This document shows, in pieces, positions 17,085 to 25,627 of a DNA stretch of 64,000 nucleotides. The first letter of the stretch is position 1. The number at the start of each line of letters is the position of its first letter. The stretch is taken from the NCBI RefSeq assembly GCF_003207815.1, contig NZ_NKTX01000005.1:1-64000 (forward strand), in the 5' to 3' direction. The position numbers were made by a program, and so were the translations under genes. Under the pieces are notes generated by a model. That model had not been told where the DNA came from, ran no database searches, and saw only the letters and a program-made list of their open reading frames with translations. The DNA comes from Komagataeibacter oboediens (GTDB lineage Bacteria; Pseudomonadota; Alphaproteobacteria; Acetobacterales; Acetobacteraceae).

Positions 17085-17780
17085 GTGGCTGACGACATCT
17101 TCACGGAAGTCGATGAGGAAATCCGTGCCGAACGCATCCGGGCGCTGGCGCGCCGCTATCTGGCTGTGGCGGGGGCCGTGGTTGCTGTGGTGTGCATCGG
17201 GGCCGGGGGGTGGCAGTATTCCGTCTCCCGCGCGCACAAGGCGGATGCGGCGGTCTCGGCAGCCTATTTCACTGCAATGCAGGACGCCACCCGTGCACCC
17301 GACAATGCGGGCACCGATGGTACGCTGACCGCACGGCAGAAAACCGGACTGCAGGAACTTGCGGCGCTGGACGGCAGGGCACGGCCGCCGCTGCGCATCC
17401 TCGCACGCATGGAACGCGCCGCGTTGCTGGCCGGTAGCGGCAGCCTGCCCGCGGCCCTCGCCCTGTGGGATGGCGTGGCGCAGGAACATGCCACCGATCC
17501 GGTCATTGCCTCGCTCGCCAGCCTGCTGTGGGTTCAGCACCAGATCGACAGTGGCGATCCCGCCACCCTGCGCTCGCGCCTGGCAGTGCTGGATGGCGCG
17601 GGCCAGCCATGGCGCGCCCAGGCGATCGAGGCCGAGGCCATGCTTGACCTGCGCACCGGTAAGGATGCGGACGCACGCGCCCGGCTGGAACGCCTGACCA
17701 TGGACATGTCCGTAACCGATGGCGTGCGTAACCGCGCGGAAGCCATGCTGCAGACCATGGGGGCTGATGCAGGTGGCTAG
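17085..17780 (+). CDS. YfgM-like membrane-anchored TPR protein
   Basis: 231 aa from a GTG at 17085 (ADDIFTEVDEEIRAER). A short charged cytoplasmic N-terminus, one membrane helix at about 26-44 (AVAGAVVAVVCIGAGGW), then a periplasmic alpha-helical repeat region with paired helices resembling the TPR_21 domain. In E. coli YfgM is an ancillary SecYEG/PpiD partner and its gene precedes bamB; the same order here (this gene, bamB, der) supports the assignment more than sequence does. Much longer in-frame readings upstream lack conservation. The stop lies 40 nt before the bamB start. Confidence 0.78.
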   Translation: MADDIFTEVDEEIRAERIRALARRYLAVAGAVVAVVCIGAGGWQYSVSRAHKADAAVSAAYFTAMQDATRAPDNAGTDGTLTARQKTGLQELAALDGRARPPLRILARMERAALLAGSGSLPAALALWDGVAQEHATDPVIASLASLLWVQHQIDSGDPATLRSRLAVLDGAGQPWRAQAIEAEAMLDLRTGKDADARARLERLTMDMSVTDGVRNRAEAMLQTMGADAGG

Positions 17781-17820
17781 CCCGATCCATGACACCCCCA
17801 TGCCCACAGACAGGAAGACC

Positions 17821-19194
17821 ATGAAAACAGCCCTGAGCCGCCGCCACGCGTTACTTGGTGCCGGGGCTGCGCTGCTGCCCGCCCTGGCCGCCTGTTCCAG
17901 CGCGCAGAAAAAGAAGCCCCTGCTGATCGGCCACCGTTCCGACGTGCTGCATACCACGGCGGGCCTGACCGTTGATTCGGACGAGACGCAGGCCGTGACC
18001 GTGCCCGCGCCGGTGGCGGTGAATGCATGGCCGCAGTCCGGCGTGGCGCCCAGCCATGTCGGCATGGATATCGCGTGGCGTGGCGAGATGCGCCACCAGT
18101 GGACCCACGACATCGGGGCGGGTATCTCCGAACCCGATCCCCTGTATTACGTCGCCCTTGGCAATAGCGGGCGTGGCATCATCCAGGCCCCGCCGGTGGT
18201 GCAGAACGGGCGGCTGTTCGTCATGGACGCGCAGGGCGTGATCCGGGCCTATCACTGGCCGGCCATGCGCAAGCTGTGGGAATACAACCCCAAGCCGCGC
18301 AAGATGCAGTCGGATAATCTGGGCGGTGGCCTGAGCGTTGACGGGGATACACTGTACATCGTCGATGGTATCGGTCAGGCACTGGCGGTGGAAGCTGCCA
18401 CGGGCAAGCTGAAATGGCGGGTCAATATCCAGGCCCCCGGCCGTTCCGCGCCAACCATCGACAATGGCCGCCTGTTCCTTGGCACCATTGACGAACACCT
18501 GTACTGCCTGGATGCCGAAAACGGCAATATCCTGTGGACATATGCTGCGACGGGGGCCGACACCATCATCTACGGCCAGCCGGCCCCGGCCGTGGCGGAC
18601 GGGGTGGTTCTGGCCGGTTTCGGTTCGGGCGATCTGGTGGCCCTGCGTGCGGAAGGTGGCGAGGTCGTGTGGGCCGACACATTGGGCAGCACCAATGGGC
18701 AGCAGGCGCTGATCGACTTTTCATGTGTGCACGGCATGCCGGTCATTGCCGATGGCACGGCCTATGCCATAAGCACCGGCGCGGTGCTGGTGGCCATTGA
18801 CATGCGTTCGGGCCGCAGGCTGTGGGAACGTGGCATTTCGGGACAGAATACACCGCTGGTGATCGGGGACTGGATCTTCATCATCTCCATGGACCAGCAG
18901 GTGGCCTGCCTTGACCGGCTTTCGGGCCATGTGCGCTGGATCACGCAGCTGCGCCAGTATGAAAACGCGGACAAGCAGAAGCGCGGTATCGTATGGAATG
19001 GCCCGCTGCTGGCGGGAGGCAAGCTAGTGTTCATTTCCAGCTTCCCCGAAAACGGGGTTGCCATCATCGATCCGGCGCAGGGACATATCGAATCCCTGCA
19101 CAAATTGCCCGGTCAGGTGACGACCGCGCCCATCGTGGTCGATAATCTGCTGTTGCTGCTGGACAATAGCGGCTACCTTATCGCCTATAGCTAA
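17821..19194 (+). CDS. bamB: Outer membrane assembly lipoprotein BamB
   Basis: 457-aa PQQ-like beta-propeller lipoprotein of the BAM complex. The N-terminus MKTALSRRHALLGAGAALLPALAAC has a lipobox LAAC with Cys25 as the lipidation site; the RR pair is noted but this is a Sec-type lipoprotein. Repeated propeller blades can be followed: GRLFVMDAQGVIRAYH, GDTLYIVDGIGQALAVEAATG, GRLFLGTIDEHLYCLDAENG and GDLVALRAEGGEVVW. The start at 17821 has AGGA 5 nt upstream. It sits between the YfgM-like gene and der, as in many proteobacteria. It is longer than E. coli BamB (392 aa), mainly in the N-terminal third. Confidence 0.92.
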   Translation: MKTALSRRHALLGAGAALLPALAACSSAQKKKPLLIGHRSDVLHTTAGLTVDSDETQAVTVPAPVAVNAWPQSGVAPSHVGMDIAWRGEMRHQWTHDIGAGISEPDPLYYVALGNSGRGIIQAPPVVQNGRLFVMDAQGVIRAYHWPAMRKLWEYNPKPRKMQSDNLGGGLSVDGDTLYIVDGIGQALAVEAATGKLKWRVNIQAPGRSAPTIDNGRLFLGTIDEHLYCLDAENGNILWTYAATGADTIIYGQPAPAVADGVVLAGFGSGDLVALRAEGGEVVWADTLGSTNGQQALIDFSCVHGMPVIADGTAYAISTGAVLVAIDMRSGRRLWERGISGQNTPLVIGDWIFIISMDQQVACLDRLSGHVRWITQLRQYENADKQKRGIVWNGPLLAGGKLVFISSFPENGVAIIDPAQGHIESLHKLPGQVTTAPIVVDNLLLLLDNSGYLIAYS

Positions 19195-19210
19195 AAAGAA
19201 AGTTGCCGCA

Positions 19211-20632
19211 GTGAGTTCATCTTTTCCATCCGCGCCAGTGGATGCGCTGCCGGTTGTCGTGATCGCGGGCAGGCCGAATGTTGGCAAGTCGACCATTTTC
19301 AACCGGCTGGTCGGACGCAGGCAGGCGCTTGTGGCCGACACCCCCGGCGTAACCCGTGACCGCAAGGAAGGGCAGGCGACCGTGCGTGGCCGCGCCATTC
19401 GCATCATCGATACGGCGGGGCTGGAAGAAGCCGCCCCTGATACGCTGTACGGGCGCATGCGGGCATCGTCCGAATCCGCGGTGGCGGATGCGGACCTCGT
19501 GCTGTTCTGCATTGACGCGCGCAGTGGCCTTACCCCCGCGGATGAGCATTTTGCCAACTGGCTGCGCCGTCAGGGCCGCCCGGTGCTGCTGATCGCCAAC
19601 AAGGCGGAGGGACGGCAGGGGGCTGCTGCCGCCATGGAGGCATTTTCGCTGGGGCTTGGCGCGCCGCTGGCCATCTCTGCCGAGCATGGGGAAGGCGTGG
19701 CTGACCTCATGTCCGAAATAGCGGACCGCCTGCCGCCGACCGACCTGCCGCCCGTACAGAAACCCACGCGCCGCAGCCGTCGTGAACAGGCGGAAGGCGA
19801 GGAGGAGGATGTCCGTCCCCCCGGTCCGCTGCGCCTTGCCATCGTGGGGCGCCCCAACGCGGGCAAGTCCACGCTGCTCAACCGCCTGCTGGGTGAGGAG
19901 CGGATGATTACCGGCCCGGAACCGGGGCTTACGCGTGATTCCATTGCCGTCATGCTGCATGATGACCAGGGCCCGATCCAGCTGGTCGATACGGCGGGGT
20001 TGCGCCGTAAGGCGCGGATTGACGAGACGCTGGAGAAAATGTCCGTTTCCGCCTCGATCGAGGCGCTGAAGATGGCGGAGGTCGTCATCCTCGTGCTGGA
20101 TGCGACGTTGGGCGTACATGAGCAGGACCTGCAGATCGCCCGCCTGATCGAACGTGAAGGCCGGTGCTGCGTGCTGGCGCTGAACAAGTGGGACGCAGTG
20201 GAAGACCGGGCCGCGACGCGGCAGGCGATCAAGGATCGTATCGAAACGTCGCTTGCACAGATGCGCGGCATTCCCGTTGTCGCGTTTTCCGCCATGACGG
20301 GGGCAGGGATCAACAAGCTGCTGCCCACCGTGCGCCGCGCCTATGACATATGGAACCGCCGCGTGCCGACCGGCGCGCTGAACCGCTGGTTCGAAATGAT
20401 GGTCGAGCGTCATCCGCCGCCGCTGGTCGATGGGCGCAGGCTCAAACTGCGCTACATCACGCAGGCCAAGGCCCGTCCGCCCACGTTTATCGTGTTCGGC
20501 ACGCGCACTGACCAGTTGCCTGAGGATTACCAGCGCTATCTGGTCAATGGCCTGCGTGAAACCTTTGACCTGCCCGGCACGCCGATCCGGCTGCTGCTGC
20601 GGGCATCGAGCAACCCTTACGCCAAGGGCTAG
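19211..20632 (+). CDS. der: Ribosome biogenesis GTPase Der (EngA)
   Basis: 473 aa with two tandem GTPase domains and a C-terminal KH-like domain. G1 motifs are GRPNVGKS (20-27) and GRPNAGKS (about 213-220); DTPGVTRD/DTAGL and the second domain's DTAGLRRKAR follow, with NKAE and NKWD as G4 motifs. The KH domain ends with LRASSNPYA. Der is an essential 50S assembly factor. The start is a GTG at 19211, 16 nt after bamB. A clear intrinsic terminator follows, so this closes the YfgM-like/bamB/der unit. Confidence 0.97.
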   Translation: MSSSFPSAPVDALPVVVIAGRPNVGKSTIFNRLVGRRQALVADTPGVTRDRKEGQATVRGRAIRIIDTAGLEEAAPDTLYGRMRASSESAVADADLVLFCIDARSGLTPADEHFANWLRRQGRPVLLIANKAEGRQGAAAAMEAFSLGLGAPLAISAEHGEGVADLMSEIADRLPPTDLPPVQKPTRRSRREQAEGEEEDVRPPGPLRLAIVGRPNAGKSTLLNRLLGEERMITGPEPGLTRDSIAVMLHDDQGPIQLVDTAGLRRKARIDETLEKMSVSASIEALKMAEVVILVLDATLGVHEQDLQIARLIEREGRCCVLALNKWDAVEDRAATRQAIKDRIETSLAQMRGIPVVAFSAMTGAGINKLLPTVRRAYDIWNRRVPTGALNRWFEMMVERHPPPLVDGRRLKLRYITQAKARPPTFIVFGTRTDQLPEDYQRYLVNGLRETFDLPGTPIRLLLRASSNPYAKG

Positions 20633-20639
20633 GCACGGG

Positions 20640-20666
20640 ATCCGGACGGCCGCCCGTCCGGATTTT
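20640..20666 (+). terminator. Intrinsic terminator after der
   Basis: A perfect 10-bp stem (20640-20649 with 20654-20663) around a CCGC loop, followed by TTT then GCGTTT. Placed 7 nt after the der stop. Confidence 0.85.
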
Positions 20667-20738
20667 GCGTTTCTGGTGCCTTGTCACGTCCCGCATGGTA
20701 CATATGGCCCCGGCTGTCATGGGGAGGAAAGACAGATC

Positions 20739-21338
20739 ATGTCCCTGCGCATATCCACCACGGATGCCCTGCTGATCATCGACATGCAGGCCGATTTCAT
20801 GCCTGGCGGTCCCCTTGGGGTGCCGGGCGCGGATATGCTGCCCTCCCTGATCAACCCGTTATGTGACCTGCCGTTCGGTGCGATTGTCGCAACACAGGAC
20901 TGGCACCCGCCGGGGCATGTGTCCTTTGCGGGGCAGGGGGGGCCATGGCCGGTGCATTGTGTGGCCGGAACGCGGGGGGCTGACCTGTCGCCCGCGCTGG
21001 CGCAGGTGCATGTCGGCGTGGTGCTGCGCAAGGGGCTGCATCCCGAAATCGACAGCTATTCCGCTTTTGAAGACAACGACCATGTCAGCCGTACCGGACT
21101 GGATGGGCTGCTGAAGGGCAGGGGGATCACCCGTGTCTTCGTGGTGGGCGTTGCGCTGGATTACTGCGTGGCCGCGACCGCACGCGATGCGGTGCGGGCG
21201 GGATTTGCCACCTTTGTCCTGCCCGACGCCTGTCGTGCCGTGCAGCAGGCCCCGGCTGCGGTGCTGGCCGCGCTGGGCATTGAAGGCGTCGACCATGCGC
21301 AGGCGGCGGACGTGCTGGCCCATAACCGTAGGAATTAA
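20739..21338 (+). CDS. pncA: Nicotinamidase
   Basis: 199-aa isochorismatase-fold hydrolase converting nicotinamide to nicotinate for NAD salvage. The triad is Asp15 (LIIDMQADF), Lys98 (LRKGLH) and Cys143 (VALDYCVAATA). Metal-binding residues Asp54, His56 and His73 are visible in ATQDWHPPGH and PWPVHC. The ATG at 20739 is preceded by GGGGAGGAAA; a far longer upstream reading belongs to der DNA. It is monocistronic after the der terminator and convergent with the gluconate permease gene. Confidence 0.94.
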   Translation: MSLRISTTDALLIIDMQADFMPGGPLGVPGADMLPSLINPLCDLPFGAIVATQDWHPPGHVSFAGQGGPWPVHCVAGTRGADLSPALAQVHVGVVLRKGLHPEIDSYSAFEDNDHVSRTGLDGLLKGRGITRVFVVGVALDYCVAATARDAVRAGFATFVLPDACRAVQQAPAAVLAALGIEGVDHAQAADVLAHNRRN

Positions 21339-21432
21339 ACAAAGTCCCTGCTGGAGTCTTTTTTAAATATTTTCAGGTGCCGCCTTTGCCGGAAATGGCG
21401 GTTCCTTCTGTCATCTGGGCATGACGTCCGGA

Positions 21433-22779
21433 CTATCCGATCACCAGTGACAGCAGCAGTGCGAAGACCAGTCCCAGTACGGCGATCAGCGTCTCGATCA
21501 CTGACCATGTCTTTATGGTCTGGCCAACCGACAGGCCAAGATATTCCTTGATCTGCCAGAAACCCGCGTCATTCAGCGGCCCCAGCGCCACGGACCCGGC
21601 CCCGGTCACGATCACCATCAGTTCGGGCGACGCAGCATGGGTACGCAGCAGGATCGGGCCGACAATGCCGGCCGCCGTGCTCATGGCCACGGTGGCGGAC
21701 CCGGTGGCCACGCGCACCACTACCGCCAGCAGCCACGCCAGTACCAGCAGCGGCACATGCGCCCCCACCGCAAGGTCGGTAATGGCCGATGACACGCCAC
21801 TATCGACCAGTTCCTGACCGAAGCCGCCGCCCGCGCCGACCAGCAGCATGATCAGGGCGGTGGGGGCCAGGCAGTCATTGGTGAACTTCAGGATGGTTTC
21901 CCGGCTGAACCCGCGTGCCGCGCCAAAGACCTGGAATGACAGCAGCGTCGCCAGCGCCAGTGCGATGTCGGTATTGCCGATAAAGTGCAGCGTGTTGTTC
22001 AGGGGCGTATGGGCCGCGGCCAGCATGTCCGCCATCGATCCCACCAGCATCAGGATGACGGGAGACAGGATGGTCATGACCGTCAGCCCGAAACCGGGCA
22101 TGTTTTCGGGCAGATCATGGTTGACGAACTGCGCCTCCAGCGTGGATGGCTGGACCGGCCCGATCCGCCCGGCGATGAAGCGGGCGTAAATCGGTCCCGC
22201 AAGGGCCGCCACCGGCGTGCCGATCACGATTCCCCACAGGATCGTGCGCCCGATATCCGCATGGTAGGCGGACAGCGCCAGCAGCGTCGCGGGATGGGGC
22301 GGGATCATGGCGTGCGTAACCGACAGCGCGGCCCCCATGGGCAGCGCCAGCAGCAGCAGGGGCGTGTTGGTGCGTCGCGCCAGTGTAAAGGCCAGCGGGA
22401 TCAGCAGGACGAACCCGACCTCGAAAAACACCGGCAGGCCCACCAGCAGCCCGATCACCATCATGGCCCAGCTGACGCGCTTCGTGCCGGCAAGGCTGGT
22501 GATCGTGACCGCAATCCGGTCTGCGCCGCCCGATTCCGCCAGCATCTTGCCCAGCATGGTGCCCAGCGCGATGACCGTCGCGACATGCCCCAGCACGTGG
22601 CCCGCGCCGGTTTCGAATGACGTGATGGCCTTCTGCGGTGGCATGCCCGCACCCAGCGCCAGCGCCAGCGAAACGGCGAACAGCACGATGAACGGGTTGA
22701 TCTTGAAACGGGCAATCAGAACCACGACGGCTACGATCGCCAGCGATGCGAGGGAGAGGGCGAACAGGGATGACATCAT
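21433..22779 (-). CDS. gntT: GntP-family gluconate:H+ symporter
   Basis: 448-aa polytopic membrane protein with roughly 12 hydrophobic spans. Family signatures include NPFIVLFAVSLALALGAGM near the start, GLLVGLPVFFEVGFVLLIPL, THAMIPPHPATLLAL, and the C-terminal GLGP-like GAGSVALGPLNDAGFW. Members import D-gluconate or related acids. This fits acetic acid bacteria, which make gluconate in the periplasm and later take it up. No gluconokinase or GntR regulator is adjacent, so specificity remains an inference. The gene is divergent from the dienelactone hydrolase gene. Confidence 0.88.
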   Translation of the reverse strand: MMSSLFALSLASLAIVAVVVLIARFKINPFIVLFAVSLALALGAGMPPQKAITSFETGAGHVLGHVATVIALGTMLGKMLAESGGADRIAVTITSLAGTKRVSWAMMVIGLLVGLPVFFEVGFVLLIPLAFTLARRTNTPLLLLALPMGAALSVTHAMIPPHPATLLALSAYHADIGRTILWGIVIGTPVAALAGPIYARFIAGRIGPVQPSTLEAQFVNHDLPENMPGFGLTVMTILSPVILMLVGSMADMLAAAHTPLNNTLHFIGNTDIALALATLLSFQVFGAARGFSRETILKFTNDCLAPTALIMLLVGAGGGFGQELVDSGVSSAITDLAVGAHVPLLVLAWLLAVVVRVATGSATVAMSTAAGIVGPILLRTHAASPELMVIVTGAGSVALGPLNDAGFWQIKEYLGLSVGQTIKTWSVIETLIAVLGLVFALLLSLVIG

Positions 22780-22983
22780 GGTTTCTGTAACGAATTCATG
22801 CCCTATACAGGCCGGTGATCCCCCATGCTGTCAACGCTGGAAGCTTTTTCTGCGCAATATTTGAACAAAAATACCCTATTTTTCGGACCTGATATTACAC
22901 AATCGTCATGGACATGCCCCCTCGGTGGCATGTCCGGATGCTGTTATCATGCCCCTTTAGGCCCTATGGACAGGAGCACAGCG

Positions 22984-23733
22984 ATGATCATTCTTTCGGA
23001 CGAGACGGCCGACATCCCGACACCATCAGGCATGATGCGGATGCATGTTTTCCGTCCCGCCATCGCGGGGCGTTTCCCCGGGATCGTGCTGTTTTCGGAA
23101 ATCTATCAGGTGACGGCCCCCATCCGCAGGCTTGCGGCCATGATGGCAGGGCTGGGGCATGTAGTATGCGTGCCAGAGGTCTATCATGAATACGAACCCG
23201 CGGGCACCGTGCTGGCTTATGATAAGCCGGGCACGGACCGGGGCAATTTCCTGAAGCATGAAAAACCGCTTTCTGCCTATGACCATGATGCCCGTGCGGC
23301 ACTGGACTGGCTGGCGGCGTATCCGCACTGCACCGGCGCGCTGGCCACGATGGGCGTCTGCCTTGGCGGGCATCTGGCGTTTCGTGCCGCCCTTGATCCG
23401 CGCGTACGTGCGACGGTGTGTTTCTATGCGACCGACATCCATGCCCACAGCCTTGGTCACGGGAAATGCGATGATACGCTGGCCCGGGTCGGGGAGATGA
23501 AGGGGGAGGCGTTCCTGGTCTGGGGGCGACAGGACCCGCATGTGCCCTTCGCGGGAAGGCAGATGATCCGCGAAGCGCTGGAACAGGCGCAGGTGTGTTA
23601 CGAATGGCATGAATTCAATGCCCAGCATGCGTTCCTGCGCGATGAAGGGCACCGTTACGATTCCGCCCTGTTCCTGCAGTGCATGGACATGGCCCGGACC
23701 TTCCTAGGCCGTATCATGCATCTCAGCGCGTAA
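22984..23733 (+). CDS. Dienelactone hydrolase family protein
   Basis: 249-aa alpha/beta hydrolase. The triad is Cys126 in MGVCLGGH (cysteine nucleophile, as in true dienelactone hydrolases), Asp184 in GRQDPHVP and His215 in NAQHAFLRDEG. The ATG at 22984 has GGAG 8 nt upstream; longer in-frame starts lie in AT-richer DNA without a site. No catechol ring-cleavage genes are near, so it is unlikely to be part of an aromatic pathway and its substrate is unknown. Its 3' end overlaps the convergent ubiA gene by 11 nt. Confidence 0.87.
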   Translation: MIILSDETADIPTPSGMMRMHVFRPAIAGRFPGIVLFSEIYQVTAPIRRLAAMMAGLGHVVCVPEVYHEYEPAGTVLAYDKPGTDRGNFLKHEKPLSAYDHDARAALDWLAAYPHCTGALATMGVCLGGHLAFRAALDPRVRATVCFYATDIHAHSLGHGKCDDTLARVGEMKGEAFLVWGRQDPHVPFAGRQMIREALEQAQVCYEWHEFNAQHAFLRDEGHRYDSALFLQCMDMARTFLGRIMHLSA

Positions 23734-24640
23734 GCATGCCCGCCAGGACGGCCAGTGCGATGACAAGGCCGGTTTCGCGGTTGAAGCGGAACAGGCGCAG
23801 GCACCCGGCAGGATCGCGTTCGTCCAGCCGGCTGACCTGCGATGCCAGCAGCATGGCGGGCAGGGGCAGCGCCAGCCAGAACCCGTAACCGGTATGGGCC
23901 AGCCACCCTGCCGCCGCCAGTCCCGCAACCGTCAGGGCGTAGCACGTGCCCACGAACAGCCGCGCATGCCCGGCCATGAGGCGCGATGTGGACCGCACCC
24001 CGATACGGGCATCATCCTCCATGTCCTGAAAACCGTAGATCGTATCGAAGCCAAGCTGCCAGACGATGGTGGCGGCATACAGGGCGCACAGCGCGGGATC
24101 GATCCGGTCCGCCGCCGCCGCATAGCCCAGCGGCGCGCCAAAGCCGAACGTGAACCCCATGACCAGCTGCGGCCACCACGTTACCCGCTTGGCCAGCGGA
24201 TACAGCCCCACAAGGATAAGCGAGGACGCGCCCAGCACCTGTGACAGGGTATTGAGGTTCATGAGGATATTGAACCCGATCAGCAGCAGGGCGGCCAGGA
24301 ACAGCGCTGCCTCCCGCATTGACAGCGCGCCTGATGCCAGCGGGCGGCCCGCCGTGCGTGCGACCTGCCGGTCAATGTCGCGGTCCCACATGTCATTGAC
24401 CACGCAGCCTGCGCCGCGCATCACGACACTGCCGATAGCGAACAGCACGATCAGGAAAATGCGTTGCGACACCGGCACGCCCGCGGGCAGCAGGATGCCC
24501 CATATGCCGGGCAGGAACAGCAGCCACGTGCCAATGGGCCGATCCAGCCGCGCCAGCAGCGCATACGGGCGCAGGCGCGCGGGCAGGCGGCCGATCCAGC
24601 CATCCACCCGGATGTCCGTATGGGGTACTGGCTGGTCCAC
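23723..24640 (-). CDS. ubiA: 4-hydroxybenzoate polyprenyltransferase
   Basis: 305-aa membrane prenyltransferase that attaches the polyprenyl tail to 4-hydroxybenzoate in ubiquinone synthesis. The two catalytic aspartate motifs are NDMWDRDID (82-90) and DTIYGFQDMEDD (about 198-209), with seven to nine hydrophobic helices between and after. RPIGTWLLFLPGIWGI in the first helix is typical of UbiA. The start at 24640 keeps about 20 variable residues before the domain. Quinone supply matters in acetic acid bacteria, whose periplasmic dehydrogenases use ubiquinone. It is divergent from rsmE. Confidence 0.94.
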   Translation of the reverse strand: MDQPVPHTDIRVDGWIGRLPARLRPYALLARLDRPIGTWLLFLPGIWGILLPAGVPVSQRIFLIVLFAIGSVVMRGAGCVVNDMWDRDIDRQVARTAGRPLASGALSMREAALFLAALLLIGFNILMNLNTLSQVLGASSLILVGLYPLAKRVTWWPQLVMGFTFGFGAPLGYAAAADRIDPALCALYAATIVWQLGFDTIYGFQDMEDDARIGVRSTSRLMAGHARLFVGTCYALTVAGLAAAGWLAHTGYGFWLALPLPAMLLASQVSRLDERDPAGCLRLFRFNRETGLVIALAVLAGMLTR

Positions 24641-24808
24641 GGGTGCAACTCCTTCGGGCTTGATCGCGCCAGCGGGACAGGGTTTGCCGATGACGGATCG
24701 CCCCGTGGCTGCTAATGGCGAAACAGATGGGCCGGAAGACCCCGTCGGGTCAAGACCGGCCCCGGCGTTATGTTCAAGTGCAATAAGTGCGAAAGGTTAC
24801 CGTCAGGC

Positions 24809-25534
24809 ATGAGGGATTGCCCGCGACTGTTCATTTCCCCCGAAACGACCGCCCCGATGGCACCCGGTGGCATGCTGGATCTGGAACCGGGGCAGGCCCA
24901 TTACCTTGGCACTGTCATGCGCCAGCAGGTGGGGGCGGCGGTCACGGTCTTTAACGCGCGCGACGGGGAATGGCGCGGCGTGATCGACCACCTGCGCCGG
25001 GATCGCTGCCGTATCCGGCTGACGGAACGGACCCGCGCGCCCCGGCCTACGCCGGGGCTGGGCCTGCTGTTCGCGCCGCTCAAGCGTGATGCGACCGAAA
25101 CGGTCATCCGCATGGGAACCGAACTGGGGGTCACGCATTTCCGCCCCGTGGTCAGCGAACGCACCAATACCCACCGCATCAATGCCGCCCGGCTGGAAAG
25201 CATCGCGATTGAGGCGGCCGAACAGTGCGAACGCCTCGACGTGCCCGTGATCGACCCGCTGGCGGACCTGCCGCTGGTGCTGTCCCGATGGCCCGACGGT
25301 GTCAGCCTGTTCGCCGCCCTTGAACGCAGCGAGGCTCCGGCTACCCCCGTCGCGGCCCGCCCGGGGGATTGTGTGCTGATTGGCCCCGAAGGCGGTTTTT
25401 CCCCGCGTGAGCATGACATCCTGCGTGGTCGTGCGTCTGTCAGGCCGCTGTCACTCGGCGGGCTTGTGCTGCGGGCGGATACCGCGGCGGCGGCGGCGCT
25501 GGCTCTTGTCGGGGCTGGCCTCAAGGCCGTATGA
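24809..25534 (+). CDS. rsmE: 16S rRNA (uracil(1498)-N3)-methyltransferase
   Basis: 241-aa SPOUT methyltransferase. An N-terminal PUA-like domain (RLFISPE, HYLGTVMRQQVG, VFNARDGEW) precedes the SPOUT knot with GTELGVTHFRPVVSERT, EAAEQCERLDVPVI, the SAM-loop GPEGGFSPRE (about 192-201) and the final LGGLVLRADTAAAAAL. The start at 24809 (MRDCPRLF) fits the family; an upstream ATG at 24770 adds 13 residues. It is followed by the glutamate-cysteine ligase gene after 93 nt, a neighbourhood also seen in other alphaproteobacteria together with ubiA. Confidence 0.94.
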   Translation: MRDCPRLFISPETTAPMAPGGMLDLEPGQAHYLGTVMRQQVGAAVTVFNARDGEWRGVIDHLRRDRCRIRLTERTRAPRPTPGLGLLFAPLKRDATETVIRMGTELGVTHFRPVVSERTNTHRINAARLESIAIEAAEQCERLDVPVIDPLADLPLVLSRWPDGVSLFAALERSEAPATPVAARPGDCVLIGPEGGFSPREHDILRGRASVRPLSLGGLVLRADTAAAAALALVGAGLKAV

Positions 25535-25627
25535 GGGATGGGTCAATAAATTCCTGCCCCCTCCGGCATGCGCGTTCAGCCTGTCGCCGGCGTTAATCTG
25601 ACTGTCATTGAGGATATTGCCCCCGCC

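Noticed and set aside
19217-20413. Long minus-strand frame opposite der
   Set aside because: Antisense shadow of a certain GTPase gene; no conserved domain; biased composition.
22843-22875. GAAGCTTTTT stretch resembling the palindromic element
   Set aside because: Only one arm matches; the second arm and flanks are missing, so it is probably chance in an AT-rich promoter gap.
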